Of a DNA stretch of 64,000 nt, positions 50,222-58,829 are shown piece by piece. Source of the stretch: Phenylobacterium sp. (GTDB lineage: Bacteria; Pseudomonadota; Alphaproteobacteria; Caulobacterales; Caulobacteraceae); the NCBI RefSeq assembly GCF_004799515.1, contig NZ_SSMX01000026.1, forward strand, positions 372,001 through 436,000, read 5' to 3'. The notes under the pieces are model-generated. The model was not told the DNA's origin. It did not search any database and worked only from the letters and a program-made list of their open reading frames with translations. The position numbers and the translations under genes were made by a program. Within the stretch, counting starts at the first letter, position 1. Every line of letters begins with the position of its first letter.

Positions 50222-50686
50222 TCAGAGGTCCTTGCGGTAGACCAGAAAGCCAGACTTTTCAGCCACCTGGCCGTAGAGGCGCATGGCCGTGAGGTTGGTC
50301 TCGTGGGTATGCCAGTAGACCCGGGGCGAGCCCGCGGCGCGGGCGCGATCGTAGACCGCCTCGATCAGCGCCTTGCCGACCCCGCCGCCGCGCGCCGCGG
50401 GGCTGGTGAACAGGTCCTGGAGGTAGCAGGTGAGCGCGACGGCGGTGGTCGATCGGTGGAAGAGATAGTGGACGAGGCCCACGAGCTGGCCGTCGCGCTC
50501 GGCCACCAGGGCGAAAACCGGCTCGGCGGGGTCGAAGAAGCGGCCCCAGGTGGTCCGCACGACCTCTTCCGCCAGGGCGGTCGGGCCTTCGCGGCCGTAG
50601 AAGGCGTTGTAGCCGTCGAACAGTGGCCGCCAGGCGGCCTGGTCGGAGGCTTCGACCGCCCGGATGGTCGGCGCCCCGACGCTCAA
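50222..50686 (-). CDS. GNAT family N-acetyltransferase
   Basis: 154 residues with the GNAT fold: P-V-F-A-L-V-A-E-R-D-G-Q-L-V-G-L-V-H-Y in the central sheet, Y-L-Q-D-L-F-T-S-P-A-A-R-G-G-G-V-G-K-A-L-I as the acetyl-CoA pyrophosphate-binding loop, and W-H-T-H-E-T-N-L-T-A-M-R-L-Y at the end. It begins with a TTG that overlaps the stop of the DUF885 gene (TTGA), indicating coupling. The acceptor substrate is unknown. Confidence 0.88.
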   Translation of the reverse strand: MSVGAPTIRAVEASDQAAWRPLFDGYNAFYGREGPTALAEEVVRTTWGRFFDPAEPVFALVAERDGQLVGLVHYLFHRSTTAVALTCYLQDLFTSPAARGGGVGKALIEAVYDRARAAGSPRVYWHTHETNLTAMRLYGQVAEKSGFLVYRKDL

Positions 50687-52557
50687 AGGTTCGAGACCCC
50701 GCCGGCCTTGATGTAGCCGTCGACCACATCGGCGAGCACGGTGAGCGGCACGGCGCCGGTCTTGACCACCAGGTCGTCGTAGCCGCGCAGGTCGTACTTG
50801 GCGCCGAGGCCGGCCTTGGCCCGGTCGCGCAGGCGGTTGATCTCGGTGTGGCCCACCTTGTAGCCGCAGGCCTGGCCGGGCGTGCCGCTATAGCGGTCAA
50901 TCTCGCTGGTCATGGCCTCGCGGGTGCGGCCGGCGTTGTCCACGGCCCACTGCACGGCCTGTTCGCGGGTCCAGCGCTTGGCGTGCAGGCCGGTGTCGAC
51001 CACCAGGCGCACGGCGCGGAACTTCTGGGCCTGCAGGTAGCCGAGGCGCCCGGCCCAATCGTCGTCGTACATGCCGATCTCGTCGGCCAGCTGCTCGGCG
51101 TAGAGGGCGTAGCCTTCGACATAGGCGTTGAAGCCGGACACCAGGATGCGGATCAGCGGCAGCTTGCCGGTCTCGGTCAGGTAGGCCCCCTGCCAGGTGT
51201 GGCCCGGAATGGTCTCGTGATAGGTCAGGCTGGGCAGGCTGAACTTGGGCCAGTTCGCCGTCGATTTCAGGTTGATGTAGTAGGTCGAGGGCCGTGAGCC
51301 GTCGAGGGAGCCGGTGTTCATATAGCCCTGGCCAGCGCCGTCCTGGATGTCCACCGGCACGCGCTTGACCACGACAGGGGCCTTCAGCTTCAAGGTGAAG
51401 GCGCGGTCGAGCCTGGGCCGCACGCCAGCGATCAGACCGTTCAGATAGGCGAGTAGCTGGTCGCGGCCGGCGTCGGTGTTGGGGAAGACGTTTTTCGGAT
51501 CCTTGCCGAGCGCGGTCATCCGCTCGCCCACCGTACCCTGGGTCAGGCCCTGGGCTTTCAGGAGGCCGTCCATGCGCGCCTCGATCGCCTTGTTCTGCTC
51601 CAGGCCCATATTGTGGACCTCGTCCGGCGTCAGGTTGGTGGAGGTGCCCACCTTCAGGAGCCAGCGGTAGTAGGCCTCGCCGTTCGGCAGGCGCCAGACG
51701 CCGGCGTCGTGGCCGGCCCTGGGCTGCAGGGCCTTGAGCGCCGCGAGCTGGGCGGCCAGCGCCGAGTAGACCTCCTTCTCGACGATGGCGGTCGCCCGGG
51801 CCTCATAGTCGGCGGCGGGCAGGCCGGCATCCTTGACCTTGCGGCCGAGCGCGGTGGCCAGGCGGGCCTGGGCGGCCGGGATGGCGAGCAGGCCTTCCTG
51901 CTGGCCGATGGCGTTCGACAGGATGAAGTCGGGCGGGATGACGCCCAGGCCCGCATCCTTCTTCACCCGCTCGGTCTCCTGCGTGAGCTGGCGGGCCATC
52001 TCGTGGACACGGGCAAGGTAGGCCTCGGCGTCGGCCTTGGTCTTCACCTGGTGCTGGCTGTCGAGGAATTCCGGCACGGCGGAATAGGCGCCGCCCTGCT
52101 GGCTGACGACGTAGGGGCCGGCGCTCTCGCTCATCGCCGAGTTCATGGTGTTCTCGCCATAGTCGAAGGGCGCGGCGTCGCGGCCGAGTTCGAAGGCGTA
52201 CTGCACCACGGCCTTGTTGAGCCGCGCGGCGGGCGAGAGGCCGGCGTCGGGGAGGGCCGCCAGCTTGGCGAGGCCCGCGCGGCAGAGGGCGCGGTCGGCG
52301 GCGATGTGGGCCATGGAAGAGTCGGAAAGCTTCGACTTCAGCGCCGCGCGCTTGCCGGTGTCGAGACCCAGGCTCGTGGCGCCCTCCGGCGAGGCGGTCA
52401 GCAGCTCCTCGCAGAGCGCGTCGAAGTAGCGGTCCAAGGCGGCGTCGCCCGGCGCGGCGGCCGGCGCGGCCCTCGCCGGCCCGGCGCCCGAGGCGGCGGC
52501 GGAAAGGCCGGCGGCGGCGCAGGCGGTCATCAGGCGGCGGCGGTCAAGGCTCATCAA
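50683..52557 (-). CDS. Exported DUF885 family peptidase-like protein (second copy)
   Basis: 624 residues. The N terminus has a Tat-like start (D-R-R-R-L-M-T-A-C-A-A-A-G-L-S-A-A-A-S-G) with a signal peptide. The DUF885 zinc motif is T-Y-H-E-T-I-P-G-H-T-W-Q, followed by Y-V-E-G-Y-A-L-Y-A-E. It is a homologue of the gene at 20801-22597 but clearly divergent. It is transcribed together with the following GNAT gene. Confidence 0.88.
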   Translation of the reverse strand: MMSLDRRRLMTACAAAGLSAAASGAGPARAAPAAAPGDAALDRYFDALCEELLTASPEGATSLGLDTGKRAALKSKLSDSSMAHIAADRALCRAGLAKLAALPDAGLSPAARLNKAVVQYAFELGRDAAPFDYGENTMNSAMSESAGPYVVSQQGGAYSAVPEFLDSQHQVKTKADAEAYLARVHEMARQLTQETERVKKDAGLGVIPPDFILSNAIGQQEGLLAIPAAQARLATALGRKVKDAGLPAADYEARATAIVEKEVYSALAAQLAALKALQPRAGHDAGVWRLPNGEAYYRWLLKVGTSTNLTPDEVHNMGLEQNKAIEARMDGLLKAQGLTQGTVGERMTALGKDPKNVFPNTDAGRDQLLAYLNGLIAGVRPRLDRAFTLKLKAPVVVKRVPVDIQDGAGQGYMNTGSLDGSRPSTYYINLKSTANWPKFSLPSLTYHETIPGHTWQGAYLTETGKLPLIRILVSGFNAYVEGYALYAEQLADEIGMYDDDWAGRLGYLQAQKFRAVRLVVDTGLHAKRWTREQAVQWAVDNAGRTREAMTSEIDRYSGTPGQACGYKVGHTEINRLRDRAKAGLGAKYDLRGYDDLVVKTGAVPLTVLADVVDGYIKAGGVSNL

Positions 52558-52672
52558 GGCGTCCCAGCTTGGTCAGTGTTCAGTGCGCCGGTGTCCGGCT
52601 TGCGCGGGACCCTAGGGCGCGGCGGGGCCGTGCGGCAAGACTGGCCGTCTGCGGCTTGCGACCAGCGGACGG

Positions 52673-53188
52673 CTAGTCCCGGCGGGCGGCCATCGGGGCG
52701 ATGGTGGTGACCAGGTCCCAGGCGTTGCGGATCGACAGCAGCAAGAGGACCAGCAGGGCCGCCGCGAGCGCATCCGGCGCCCAGGGCTTGCCCAGCGCGA
52801 TGGCCGCCACGGCGGCCAGCTGGCCGAGATAGATCAGCCCTGGCGCGCAGCCGTAGCACCAGAAATCGCTCCAGTGGGCGGGCTCCGGCCCTCGGTCGTG
52901 ATGCAGGCGATGGGCGATGATGAAGGACTGTGCAAACCCCCAGACGCCGGCCACGCCGAGCAGGGCCGCGACGATGCGCACATCCAGGCGCGGCGCCTCG
53001 GTGATCGCCGCGTTGGCCAGCACCACGGCGAAGTGGAAGACCGTCGGCGTCAGATAGAGGGCCGAGCCGCGCTCCGCCTTCTCCCGGTCGACGCTGCCGG
53101 TCAGCGTCGCCACGACGAACAGGAGGCCGATCAGCCCGCCGGCCGCCCCGCCGATCATCAGGTAGAAGTTGTCCCAACCCTCGAACAT
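52673..53188 (-). CDS. Multi-pass membrane protein of unknown function
   Basis: 171 residues with four to five hydrophobic helices: F-Y-L-M-I-G-G-A-A-G-G-L-I-G-L-L-F-V-V-A-T-L-T, V-F-H-F-A-V-V-L-A-N-A-A-I, I-V-A-A-L-L-G-V-A-G-V-W-G-F-A and L-I-Y-L-G-Q-L-A-A-V-A-A. A short loop contains W-C-Y-G-C-A-P. I do not recognise a family with a known function. It is encoded alone on the minus strand. Confidence 0.72.
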   Translation of the reverse strand: MFEGWDNFYLMIGGAAGGLIGLLFVVATLTGSVDREKAERGSALYLTPTVFHFAVVLANAAITEAPRLDVRIVAALLGVAGVWGFAQSFIIAHRLHHDRGPEPAHWSDFWCYGCAPGLIYLGQLAAVAAIALGKPWAPDALAAALLVLLLLSIRNAWDLVTTIAPMAARRD

Positions 53189-53344
53189 CGCGCGAGCCTA
53201 GCGGCAAGCGCGCCCGGCGCGAAGGCGCAGCTTCACGGTGAACCGCGCTTCATCCTGTTTCTGAACAGGCCGTTAAAGCCGCCGGCCCTATCTGGCCGCG
53301 TTCCAGAGTTCTCTGGCCGCGCCTCCAGAAAGGAAGACGCCCCG

Positions 53345-53641
53345 ATGTCCGACCTCCAGGTCAACTCCGCGCCCCCGTCGCCGCCGGTCCAGGCCGCCGC
53401 CCCGCCGGTCGCGCCGCCGAAGCCGCCCAAGGCCCAGTCGGACCACAAGCCCGCCAACGCCGCCACCTCCTCGCGTGGCCCGGCCGTGGTGCTGAGCGGC
53501 GCCCTGGCCAAGGCGCCCGATCCGCAGGGCCAGGGCCAGTCGGCGCAAGGTCAGAGCCAAGGCCAGAGCCAAGGCCAGAGCCAGAATCAGGGCCAGGGCT
53601 CCAGCGCTTCGGCCGGCCAGCACATCAATCGGGTCATCTGA
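53345..53641 (+). CDS. Low-complexity hypothetical protein
   Basis: 98 residues from the ATG at 53345. The N-terminal half is rich in proline and alanine; the C-terminal third is a run of Q-G-Q-S units encoded by imperfect 12-bp direct repeats at about 53531-53600. No signal peptide or membrane segment. It could be a disordered protein or, less likely, a chance open frame; the compact start after a GGAAGA sequence supports the former. Confidence 0.45.
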   Translation: MSDLQVNSAPPSPPVQAAAPPVAPPKPPKAQSDHKPANAATSSRGPAVVLSGALAKAPDPQGQGQSAQGQSQGQSQGQSQNQGQGSSASAGQHINRVI

Positions 53642-53677
53642 TGCTCTCGCGCCCTGGCGGATCACCGCCGGGGCCCC

Positions 53678-53840
53678 TCAGAACAGCCTCAGCGCCTTCA
53701 GGCTCGCCACCCCATCGCGGCCGGCGATCAGGTGGTCGTGGACGGCGATACGCAGCGCCCGGCCGGCGTCGACGACCTGGCGGGTCATGTCGATGTCGGC
53801 GGCGGACGGCGTGGGATCGCCGGACGGGTGGTTGTGCAGC
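53678..53840 (-). pseudogene. RadC/JAB-family gene, 3' fragment
   Basis: Reads [19 protein letters not shown], then [15 protein letters not shown] and a stop, which is the C-terminal JAMM-type motif of RadC. The upstream part stops matching RadC at about 53841, where the sequence changes to AT-rich DNA. About two thirds of the gene are missing. RadC-like genes are common cargo and target sites of mobile elements. Confidence 0.82.
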
Positions 53841-53975
53841 GGCCCACTAAATCCAATAATTATATGTAATTAAAGGAAAACAGAGAAGATTGGAAATCGG
53901 TGGGGTCGCGGATTGGGGGCGGTTTCCCAGGGTCGATTCCATCGATACCGCCCCCACCTGGCTAGCCCCGCATCA
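53841..53975. other. AT-rich junction stretch with inverted repeat
   Basis: The sequence from about 53841 (TAAATCCAATAATTATATG and onward) is much richer in A and T than the flanks. GGGGGCGGT (53915-53923) and ACCGCCCCC (53947-53955) form a 9-bp inverted repeat with a 23-bp interval. No gene is visible. It marks one end of the RadC fragment and may be the former junction of an inserted element. Confidence 0.5.
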
Positions 53976-54188
53976 TCACCGTGATGCCCGGCACTTCACG
54001 AGATTCGAACGGTCCCAAGCCTCCAGTTCGCCGACAGGATAGAGGACCCCTTTTCCGATCTTGAGATAGGAGGGGCCGATCTTCTGAGACCGCCAGTTCC
54101 GCAATGTGCCGGTCGAAACCTCGCCTCGGTAGCGGGCGGCAACCTTATCGGCAGTTAGAAATACGGCGGTCGGAAAGAAGGTCAGAAG
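53976..54188 (-). CDS. Excisionase-like MerR/AlpA-type HTH protein, no normal start
   Basis: About 70 residues: L-T-A-D-K-V-A-A-R-Y-R-G-E-V-S-T-G-T-L-R, then N-W-R-S-Q-K-I-G-P-S-Y-L-K-I-G-K-G-V-L-Y-P-V-G-E-L-E-A-W, a winged HTH of the excisionase/AlpA type. A TAG stop stands immediately before it and no ATG, GTG or TTG precedes the HTH; a CTG near 54184 is the only candidate. It may be a damaged gene. Excisionases belong to phage or integrative elements, which fits the RadC fragment next to it. Confidence 0.55.
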   Translation of the reverse strand, partial: LLTFFPTAVFLTADKVAARYRGEVSTGTLRNWRSQKIGPSYLKIGKGVLYPVGELEAWDRSNLVKCRASR

Positions 54189-54428
54189 CTAGGCCGCTAA
54201 GCCGTGGCCAATTCGTTCCAGCACTCGCTCTACCGCATCGGCGCCTTCGACGGTCTCAGCCACCTCAATTGGGCGTTGTCCGCCGAGCATCCGGTTCGGT
54301 CGGACCATCCACGCGCTCGCTTTGGCTGGGGAACCAAAGACGTTTTTAGCGTCGGTTCTGGCCCGAGACGAAGACCCTGGCAGAAGCCCTGCCGACTCGC
54401 AGCAATCGCCTTGCTTGTCTGTGCTCAT
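54189..54428 (-). CDS. Orphan MbcA/ParS/Xre-type antitoxin domain
   Basis: 79 residues. The C-terminal two thirds match the DUF2384 antitoxin domain: N-V-F-G-S-P-A-K-A-S-A-W-M, then P-N-R-M-L-G-G-Q-R-P-I-E-V-A, then V-L-E-R-I-G-H-G-L-A-A. In complete loci such a protein pairs with a RES-domain NAD-degrading toxin just downstream. Here the following frame is the HTH above and no RES gene is present. It lacks the usual N-terminal Xre HTH too, so it may be a remnant. Confidence 0.6.
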   Translation of the reverse strand: MSTDKQGDCCESAGLLPGSSSRARTDAKNVFGSPAKASAWMVRPNRMLGGQRPIEVAETVEGADAVERVLERIGHGLAA

Positions 54429-54599
54429 CAGGGCGCAAATCTAGCGCGAAATCGACCTCGCGGCCAGGCGCCCATGCCTGGAAGCGGCAGTCCTCTAAGC
54501 ATCATCTGCGAGAAGTGTTGGCCGGATCAGATTTTCTCGGGCGGCTCCCTGACGACTAGGATGGGAGTAACAGACGTACTCCACAGCTTGAGAGACCGG

Positions 54600-55883
54600 A
54601 TGACGATACGAAGGCGCCACGTCGCCGCCGCGACGGTCGGCAATGCGCTGGAGTTCTACGACTTCACGACCTACGCCTTCTATGCGGTGCAGATCGGCAA
54701 GGCGTTCTTTCCGTCCACGTCGCCCCTGGCCAGCCTGATGCTGTCGCTGGCGACGTTCGGGGCGGGCTTCGTCACCCGGCCGATCGGCGCGATCGTCATC
54801 GGCGCCTATGCCGACCGCGTCGGTCGGCGTCCGGCGATGATGCTGACCTTCCTGCTGATGGGCTTGGCGTTGCTTGGGCTGGCGCTTTGTCCGAGCTACG
54901 CGTCGATCGGACCGCTGGCGCCGATCCTGGTCGTGGCCGCGCGGCTGGTGCAGGGGTTTGCGCTAGGCGGGGAAGTCGGGCCAACCACGGCCTTCCTGCT
55001 GGAGGCGGCGCCGCCGAACCGGCGCGGTCTCTACACCGCCTTTCAATCGATCAGCCAGAACGCCGCCGCGCTCGTCGCCGGTCTGATCGGCTTTGCGCTG
55101 ACCAGCCTCCTGACCGCCGATCAGGTGCAGACCTTCGGATGGCGCGTGGCCCTTCTGGTCGGGGCGCTGGTGCTGCCCTACGGCCTCTGGGTCCGGCGCA
55201 CCCTTCCGGAAACGCTGCACGCGCCGGACACCGTCCACGGCGACCCGGTGGCGCATCAGCGTCTGACCGGCGGGCAGCGCCGCGTGATCCTCTGCAGCAT
55301 CGCCATCCTCTGCGGGGGCACGGTGGCGACCTACACCCAGAGCTATCTGACGACCTACACCTCGGCGATCCTGCACATGAAGAGCAACGTCGCCTTCACC
55401 GCGACGGTGACCTACGGCCTGGCCGGCATCGTCAGCAACATCACCGGCGCGCTGCTCTCCGAGCGGTTCGGGCGCCGCATCGTGATGATCGCGCCCAGGG
55501 TCGTGCTGCTGGCGATCATCCTGCCGGGGTTCTGGCTGTTGGCCTGGAACCGCGACGCCGCCACCCTGACATGGATGACGGCGCTGATGACCATCTGCGC
55601 CTCCACCAGCGGCGGGGCGATGATGGCGGCCATTGCAGAGTCCCTGCGCAAGACCAGCCGGGCGGCGATCTTCTCGATCGTCTACGCCGGGCCGATCGTC
55701 ATCTTCGGCGGCGCGACGCAGCTGTTCGTCACCTGGCTGATCCACGCCACCGGCGACGTCCTGGCGCCGGCCTATTTCTACATGGCCGCAACGGCCGTCG
55801 CGCTCGTGGGCATGTTCGGGATCCGGGAGTCCGCGCCGCGCGTCCAGGCCTCCGTTCAGCCGAGCATCGAGGCCCATGCTTAG
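54600..55883 (+). CDS. MFS transporter, MHS (metabolite:proton symporter) type
   Basis: 427 residues from the ATG at 54600 (an in-frame ATG at 54561 is possible). Twelve membrane helices are expected. The N-terminal G-N-A-L-E-F-Y-D-F-T-T-Y-A-F and the loop D-R-V-G-R-R-P-A-M-M, then L-V-Q-G-F-A-L-G-G-E-V-G-P identify the citrate/proline-type MHS subfamily. The substrate is probably a small organic acid or sulfur compound; the latter is inferred from the overlapping sulfonate-binding gene (8-bp overlap). Confidence 0.85.
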   Translation: MTIRRRHVAAATVGNALEFYDFTTYAFYAVQIGKAFFPSTSPLASLMLSLATFGAGFVTRPIGAIVIGAYADRVGRRPAMMLTFLLMGLALLGLALCPSYASIGPLAPILVVAARLVQGFALGGEVGPTTAFLLEAAPPNRRGLYTAFQSISQNAAALVAGLIGFALTSLLTADQVQTFGWRVALLVGALVLPYGLWVRRTLPETLHAPDTVHGDPVAHQRLTGGQRRVILCSIAILCGGTVATYTQSYLTTYTSAILHMKSNVAFTATVTYGLAGIVSNITGALLSERFGRRIVMIAPRVVLLAIILPGFWLLAWNRDAATLTWMTALMTICASTSGGAMMAAIAESLRKTSRAAIFSIVYAGPIVIFGGATQLFVTWLIHATGDVLAPAYFYMAATAVALVGMFGIRESAPRVQASVQPSIEAHA

Positions 55884-56838
55884 GCGCGACTTTTCTGCAG
55901 GCGCCCTGAGCGCCGGCCTCTCCGCCCTTGCGGGCTGCGGCAAGCCCGCCGGGAAACCGGCGCTGCCTGCCCTGAAAGTCGGCAGCCAGAAGGGCGGGAC
56001 CAAGGCGCTGATGCTGGCGTCCGGCGTGCTGCAGGGCGCGCCCTATCGCGTCGAATGGAGCGAGTTCCCGGCCGCCCAGCCGTTGCTGGAGGCGATCGGC
56101 GCGGGCGCGGTGGATCTCGGGGCCGTCGGCGACGCGCCGTTCCTGTTCGCCTTCGCCGGTGGCGGCCAGCTGCGCGCGGTTCACGCTTCACGCGCGGCGG
56201 CCGGTGGCGCGGGGACCGTCGTCCTGGTGGCCGAGACCTCGCCGATCCGCACGGTCGCCGACCTGAAGGGGAAGCGTCTGGCGACGGGCCGCGGCTCGAT
56301 CGGCCACTACCTCGTGCTGGCGCTGCTCGACCGGGCCGGGTTGTCCCCCCGGGACGTGAATATCGCCTTCCTCAATCCCGGCGACGCCAAGGCGGCCTTC
56401 TCCACCGGCGCGATCGACGCCTGGTCGACCTGGGGCTCCTACGTCTTCCTGGCGCAGAAGACCGAGCACGCCCGCATCCTCGCCGACGGCCGAGGGCTTC
56501 TGAGCGGCTATAACTTCGAGGTGGCCAATGTCGCCTCGATCGCGGACAAGCGGACGCAGATCGCCGACTTCCTTCATAGGCTGTCGCAGGCGCAGCGCTG
56601 GCAGGGCGCGAACGCGGCGGCCTATTCCGCGGTCCTGGCGAAGGAGACCGGCCTGGACCTGGGCATCGCCGCCCAGACCGTGGCGGCCGGCCGCGGCGAG
56701 CCGGTCCTGCTCGATAAGGCCGTTCTGGCCGAGGAGCGCGGCGTCCTTGAGCGGTTCCAGCGGGCGGGCGCCATCGCAGGGCGTCCCGATATCGTCCAGG
56801 CGTTCGACACGAGTTTCGCCGCGGCCGTCAAAGGCTGA
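55876..56838 (+). CDS. SsuA-like sulfonate ABC substrate-binding lipoprotein (copy 1)
   Basis: 320 residues. The N terminus is a lipoprotein signal (G-L-S-A-L-A-G-C-G-K, lipobox cysteine at 21). The domain has the aliphatic-sulfonate family marks: G-A-V-D-L-G-A-V-G-D-A-P, V-A-D-L-K-G-K-R-L-A, and D-A-W-S-T-W-G-S-Y. It binds a sulfonate in the periplasm and passes it to a SsuBC permease. It overlaps the MFS gene start by 8 bp and converges with the hydrolase gene, overlapping its stop by 11 bp. Confidence 0.85.
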   Translation: MLRRDFSAGALSAGLSALAGCGKPAGKPALPALKVGSQKGGTKALMLASGVLQGAPYRVEWSEFPAAQPLLEAIGAGAVDLGAVGDAPFLFAFAGGGQLRAVHASRAAAGGAGTVVLVAETSPIRTVADLKGKRLATGRGSIGHYLVLALLDRAGLSPRDVNIAFLNPGDAKAAFSTGAIDAWSTWGSYVFLAQKTEHARILADGRGLLSGYNFEVANVASIADKRTQIADFLHRLSQAQRWQGANAAAYSAVLAKETGLDLGIAAQTVAAGRGEPVLLDKAVLAEERGVLERFQRAGAIAGRPDIVQAFDTSFAAAVKG

Positions 56839-57505
56839 ACCTGCCGTTGAGGCCTCGAGAGACGCGTCTGCGTAAGCCGGCGCGATCTTCCGCGGCGGTG
56901 ACCCGCGCGACCAGACTGGCCAGCAGGCGACGGCCGCGCCGCCAGTCGCCAAAACCGGCCGCGACATTGATATGTCCGGCGCGGCCGAGGTCCACGAAGT
57001 CCGAGCCCCAGCTGCTGGCGAACGCCTGGGCGCGCTCGATCTCGACGTAAGGATCGTCGCGGCTGGCGACCACGAGGCTCGGAAAGGGCAGGCGATCGCG
57101 AGGCATCGGCGCAAATCCCTGCAGCAGCTGGCCGGCGGGGCGAGAACGCTCGACGTCGGCCGGCGCGACCAGCATGGCGCCGCCGATGCCGCGACCGCCG
57201 CGCAACTGCGCCAGATGGGCGATCAGGGCGCAGCCCAGGCTATGGCCGACAAGCACGGCGCCGGGATGCAGTCGCACCGCCTCGACCAGCCCGGCCACCC
57301 AGTCGCCGAGGGTGGGTTGCTCCCAGTCTAATTGCTCGACCCGCAAGGCGTCGGGAAGCTCACGCTCCCAATGGCTCTGCCAGTGATCGGGCTCGGAGTT
57401 GTAGAGGCCCGGCACGATGAGGATCGGCACAGCGCGGGACGCACCCGCGCCGGCAGGCCACGGGCCTCCCGAGGGGTCGATTTCGGACGCTTCCACATGG
57501 GTCAT
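56828..57505 (-). CDS. RBBP9/YdeN-like serine hydrolase
   Basis: 225 residues from the ATG at 57505. The RBBP9/YdeN wording P-I-L-I-V-P-G-L-Y-N-S-E-P-D-H-W-Q-S-H-W-E is at the start, the nucleophile elbow in V-G-H-S-L-G-C-A, the acid in A-S-R-D-D-P-Y-V and the histidine in G-R-A-G-H-I-N. It lies 38 bp downstream of an SsuD-type gene on the same strand, so it likely belongs to the sulfonate operon, perhaps releasing a product ester or amide. Confidence 0.82.
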   Translation of the reverse strand: MTHVEASEIDPSGGPWPAGAGASRAVPILIVPGLYNSEPDHWQSHWERELPDALRVEQLDWEQPTLGDWVAGLVEAVRLHPGAVLVGHSLGCALIAHLAQLRGGRGIGGAMLVAPADVERSRPAGQLLQGFAPMPRDRLPFPSLVVASRDDPYVEIERAQAFASSWGSDFVDLGRAGHINVAAGFGDWRRGRRLLASLVARVTAAEDRAGLRRRVSRGLNGRFSL

Positions 57506-57543
57506 GGCGGGGAGGTCGGTTTGGGTGTGGCCGGGCGGCGCCC

Positions 57544-58701
57544 TCAGGAGGCGGCCGTGGCGCGCAACGGCGGCGGGATGAACGAGGGGGAGACCGAGTC
57601 GAACTCCAGGCCCGTCTCGGCTGTCGGATGGCGCAGGTTGAGCTTCGGGAACAGGAGTTCCGCGACGCGGTAGGCCTCTTCCAGATGCGGGTAGCCCGAC
57701 GCGACGACCGTATCGACGCCGATATCCGCATACTCCTGCAGGCGCTGGGCGATGGTCTCGGGGTCGCCCACCAGCGCCGTGCCGGCGCCGGTGCGCACCA
57801 GGCCAATGCCGGCCCAGAGATTCGGGCTGATCTGCAGGTTCGCGCGGCTGCCGCCGTGCAGCGCGCTCATCCGCGCCTGGCCGACGGAGTCGGAGTTCTT
57901 GGCCATCGAGGCCTGGAACTCCGCGATGGCCTCGTCGGAGACGTACTTGATGATCTCGTGGGCGGCGTCCCAGGCCTGGGCTTCCGTCTCGCGGACGATG
58001 ATGTGCAGGCGGACGCCGAACCGGATCTTGCGGCCACGCTTGGCAGCGCGGGCGCGGACGTCGTCGAACACCGCCTTCAGCTGGGCGGGCGGCTCGCCCC
58101 AGGCCAGGTAGACGTCCACATGCTCGGCGGCGATGTCGCGGGCGATGTCGGACGAGCCGCCGAAATAGATAGGCGGGTGCGGCTTGGCGACGAAGGGATA
58201 GAGCAGCCGGCCGTTCTTGATCGACAGGTGCTTGCCCTCGTGGGTCACCTGTTCGCCCAAGGCCAGCCGCCGCCAGATCGACAGGAATTCCTCGGTCTGC
58301 TCGTAGCGCTCGGTGTGGTCCAGGAAGAGGCCGTCGCCCGCCAGCGCCGGCGGGCTGCCGCCGGTGACGATGTTGAGCAGGGCGCGGCCGCCGGAGAGCC
58401 GGTCGAGCGCGGCAGCCTGGCGCACGGATTCCGCCGGCGCGATCAGGCCGGGCCGGGCGGCGACCAGCAGTTTCAGGCGCTCGGTGAACGGCGCGATGGA
58501 GGCCGCGGTGATCGTGGCGTCGACGCAATGCGACCCGGTCGGGATCAGCACGCCGTAGTAGCCCAGCCGATCGGCGGCCATGGCGACCTCGCGCAGCAGC
58601 GCCGGCGTCGGGGCACGATTGGTCTCCGGATGGCTGAGGTAGCGGTTGTCCCCGGCGGACGGGATGAACCACAGGACATCAAGCGGACTGCGAGGGGACA
58701 T
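57544..58701 (-). CDS. ssuD: Alkanesulfonate monooxygenase, FMNH2-dependent
   Basis: 385 residues of the bacterial luciferase-like (LLM) class. The SsuD wording is close throughout: [49 protein letters not shown] and [16 protein letters not shown]. SsuD cleaves the C-S bond of alkanesulfonates using reduced FMN, giving sulfite and an aldehyde. The partner flavin reductase SsuE is not in the window. Confidence 0.95.
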   Translation of the reverse strand: MSPRSPLDVLWFIPSAGDNRYLSHPETNRAPTPALLREVAMAADRLGYYGVLIPTGSHCVDATITAASIAPFTERLKLLVAARPGLIAPAESVRQAAALDRLSGGRALLNIVTGGSPPALAGDGLFLDHTERYEQTEEFLSIWRRLALGEQVTHEGKHLSIKNGRLLYPFVAKPHPPIYFGGSSDIARDIAAEHVDVYLAWGEPPAQLKAVFDDVRARAAKRGRKIRFGVRLHIIVRETEAQAWDAAHEIIKYVSDEAIAEFQASMAKNSDSVGQARMSALHGGSRANLQISPNLWAGIGLVRTGAGTALVGDPETIAQRLQEYADIGVDTVVASGYPHLEEAYRVAELLFPKLNLRHPTAETGLEFDSVSPSFIPPPLRATAAS

Positions 58702-58747
58702 CTGGAGACCTTTTGGACTGGCGCGGTCCGCGCCTTTTCAATACCTA

Positions 58748-58760
58748 CCTATTTGATAGG
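58748..58760. promoter_or_regulatory. Palindrome CCTAT-TTG-ATAGG, candidate sulfur operator
   Basis: CCTAT-TTG-ATAGG lies 47 bp before ssuD on the minus strand and 70 bp before the second SsuA-like gene on the plus strand. A related, longer palindrome is at 62616-62634, before the ssuC gene. The common core and positions suggest a shared regulator. Confidence 0.5.
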
Positions 58761-58829
58761 AAATGATCGCCCAACCCACAAAACCTGCAGGTGCTTGCAG
58801 CGGGGGTCGAGCCAACAGGAGCTTCTTCC

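Noticed and set aside
53531..53600. Short direct repeats resembling a CRISPR-like array
   Set aside because: The 12-bp units are contiguous without spacers and encode Q-G-Q-S in frame, so they are a low-complexity coding repeat.
53891..53960. Possible tRNA or tmRNA end (GGGTCGATTCC followed by ACCGCCCCCACC)
   Set aside because: No D arm or anticodon arm can be drawn, the T loop lacks the GTTC core, and the acceptor partner is missing. It may be an old attachment site, but that cannot be supported.
57506..58672. Minus-strand open frame joining the hydrolase to the region opposite or within ssuD
   Set aside because: The additional N-terminal part is ssuD read in a different frame; the hydrolase has its own ATG at 57505 and a full fold from there.
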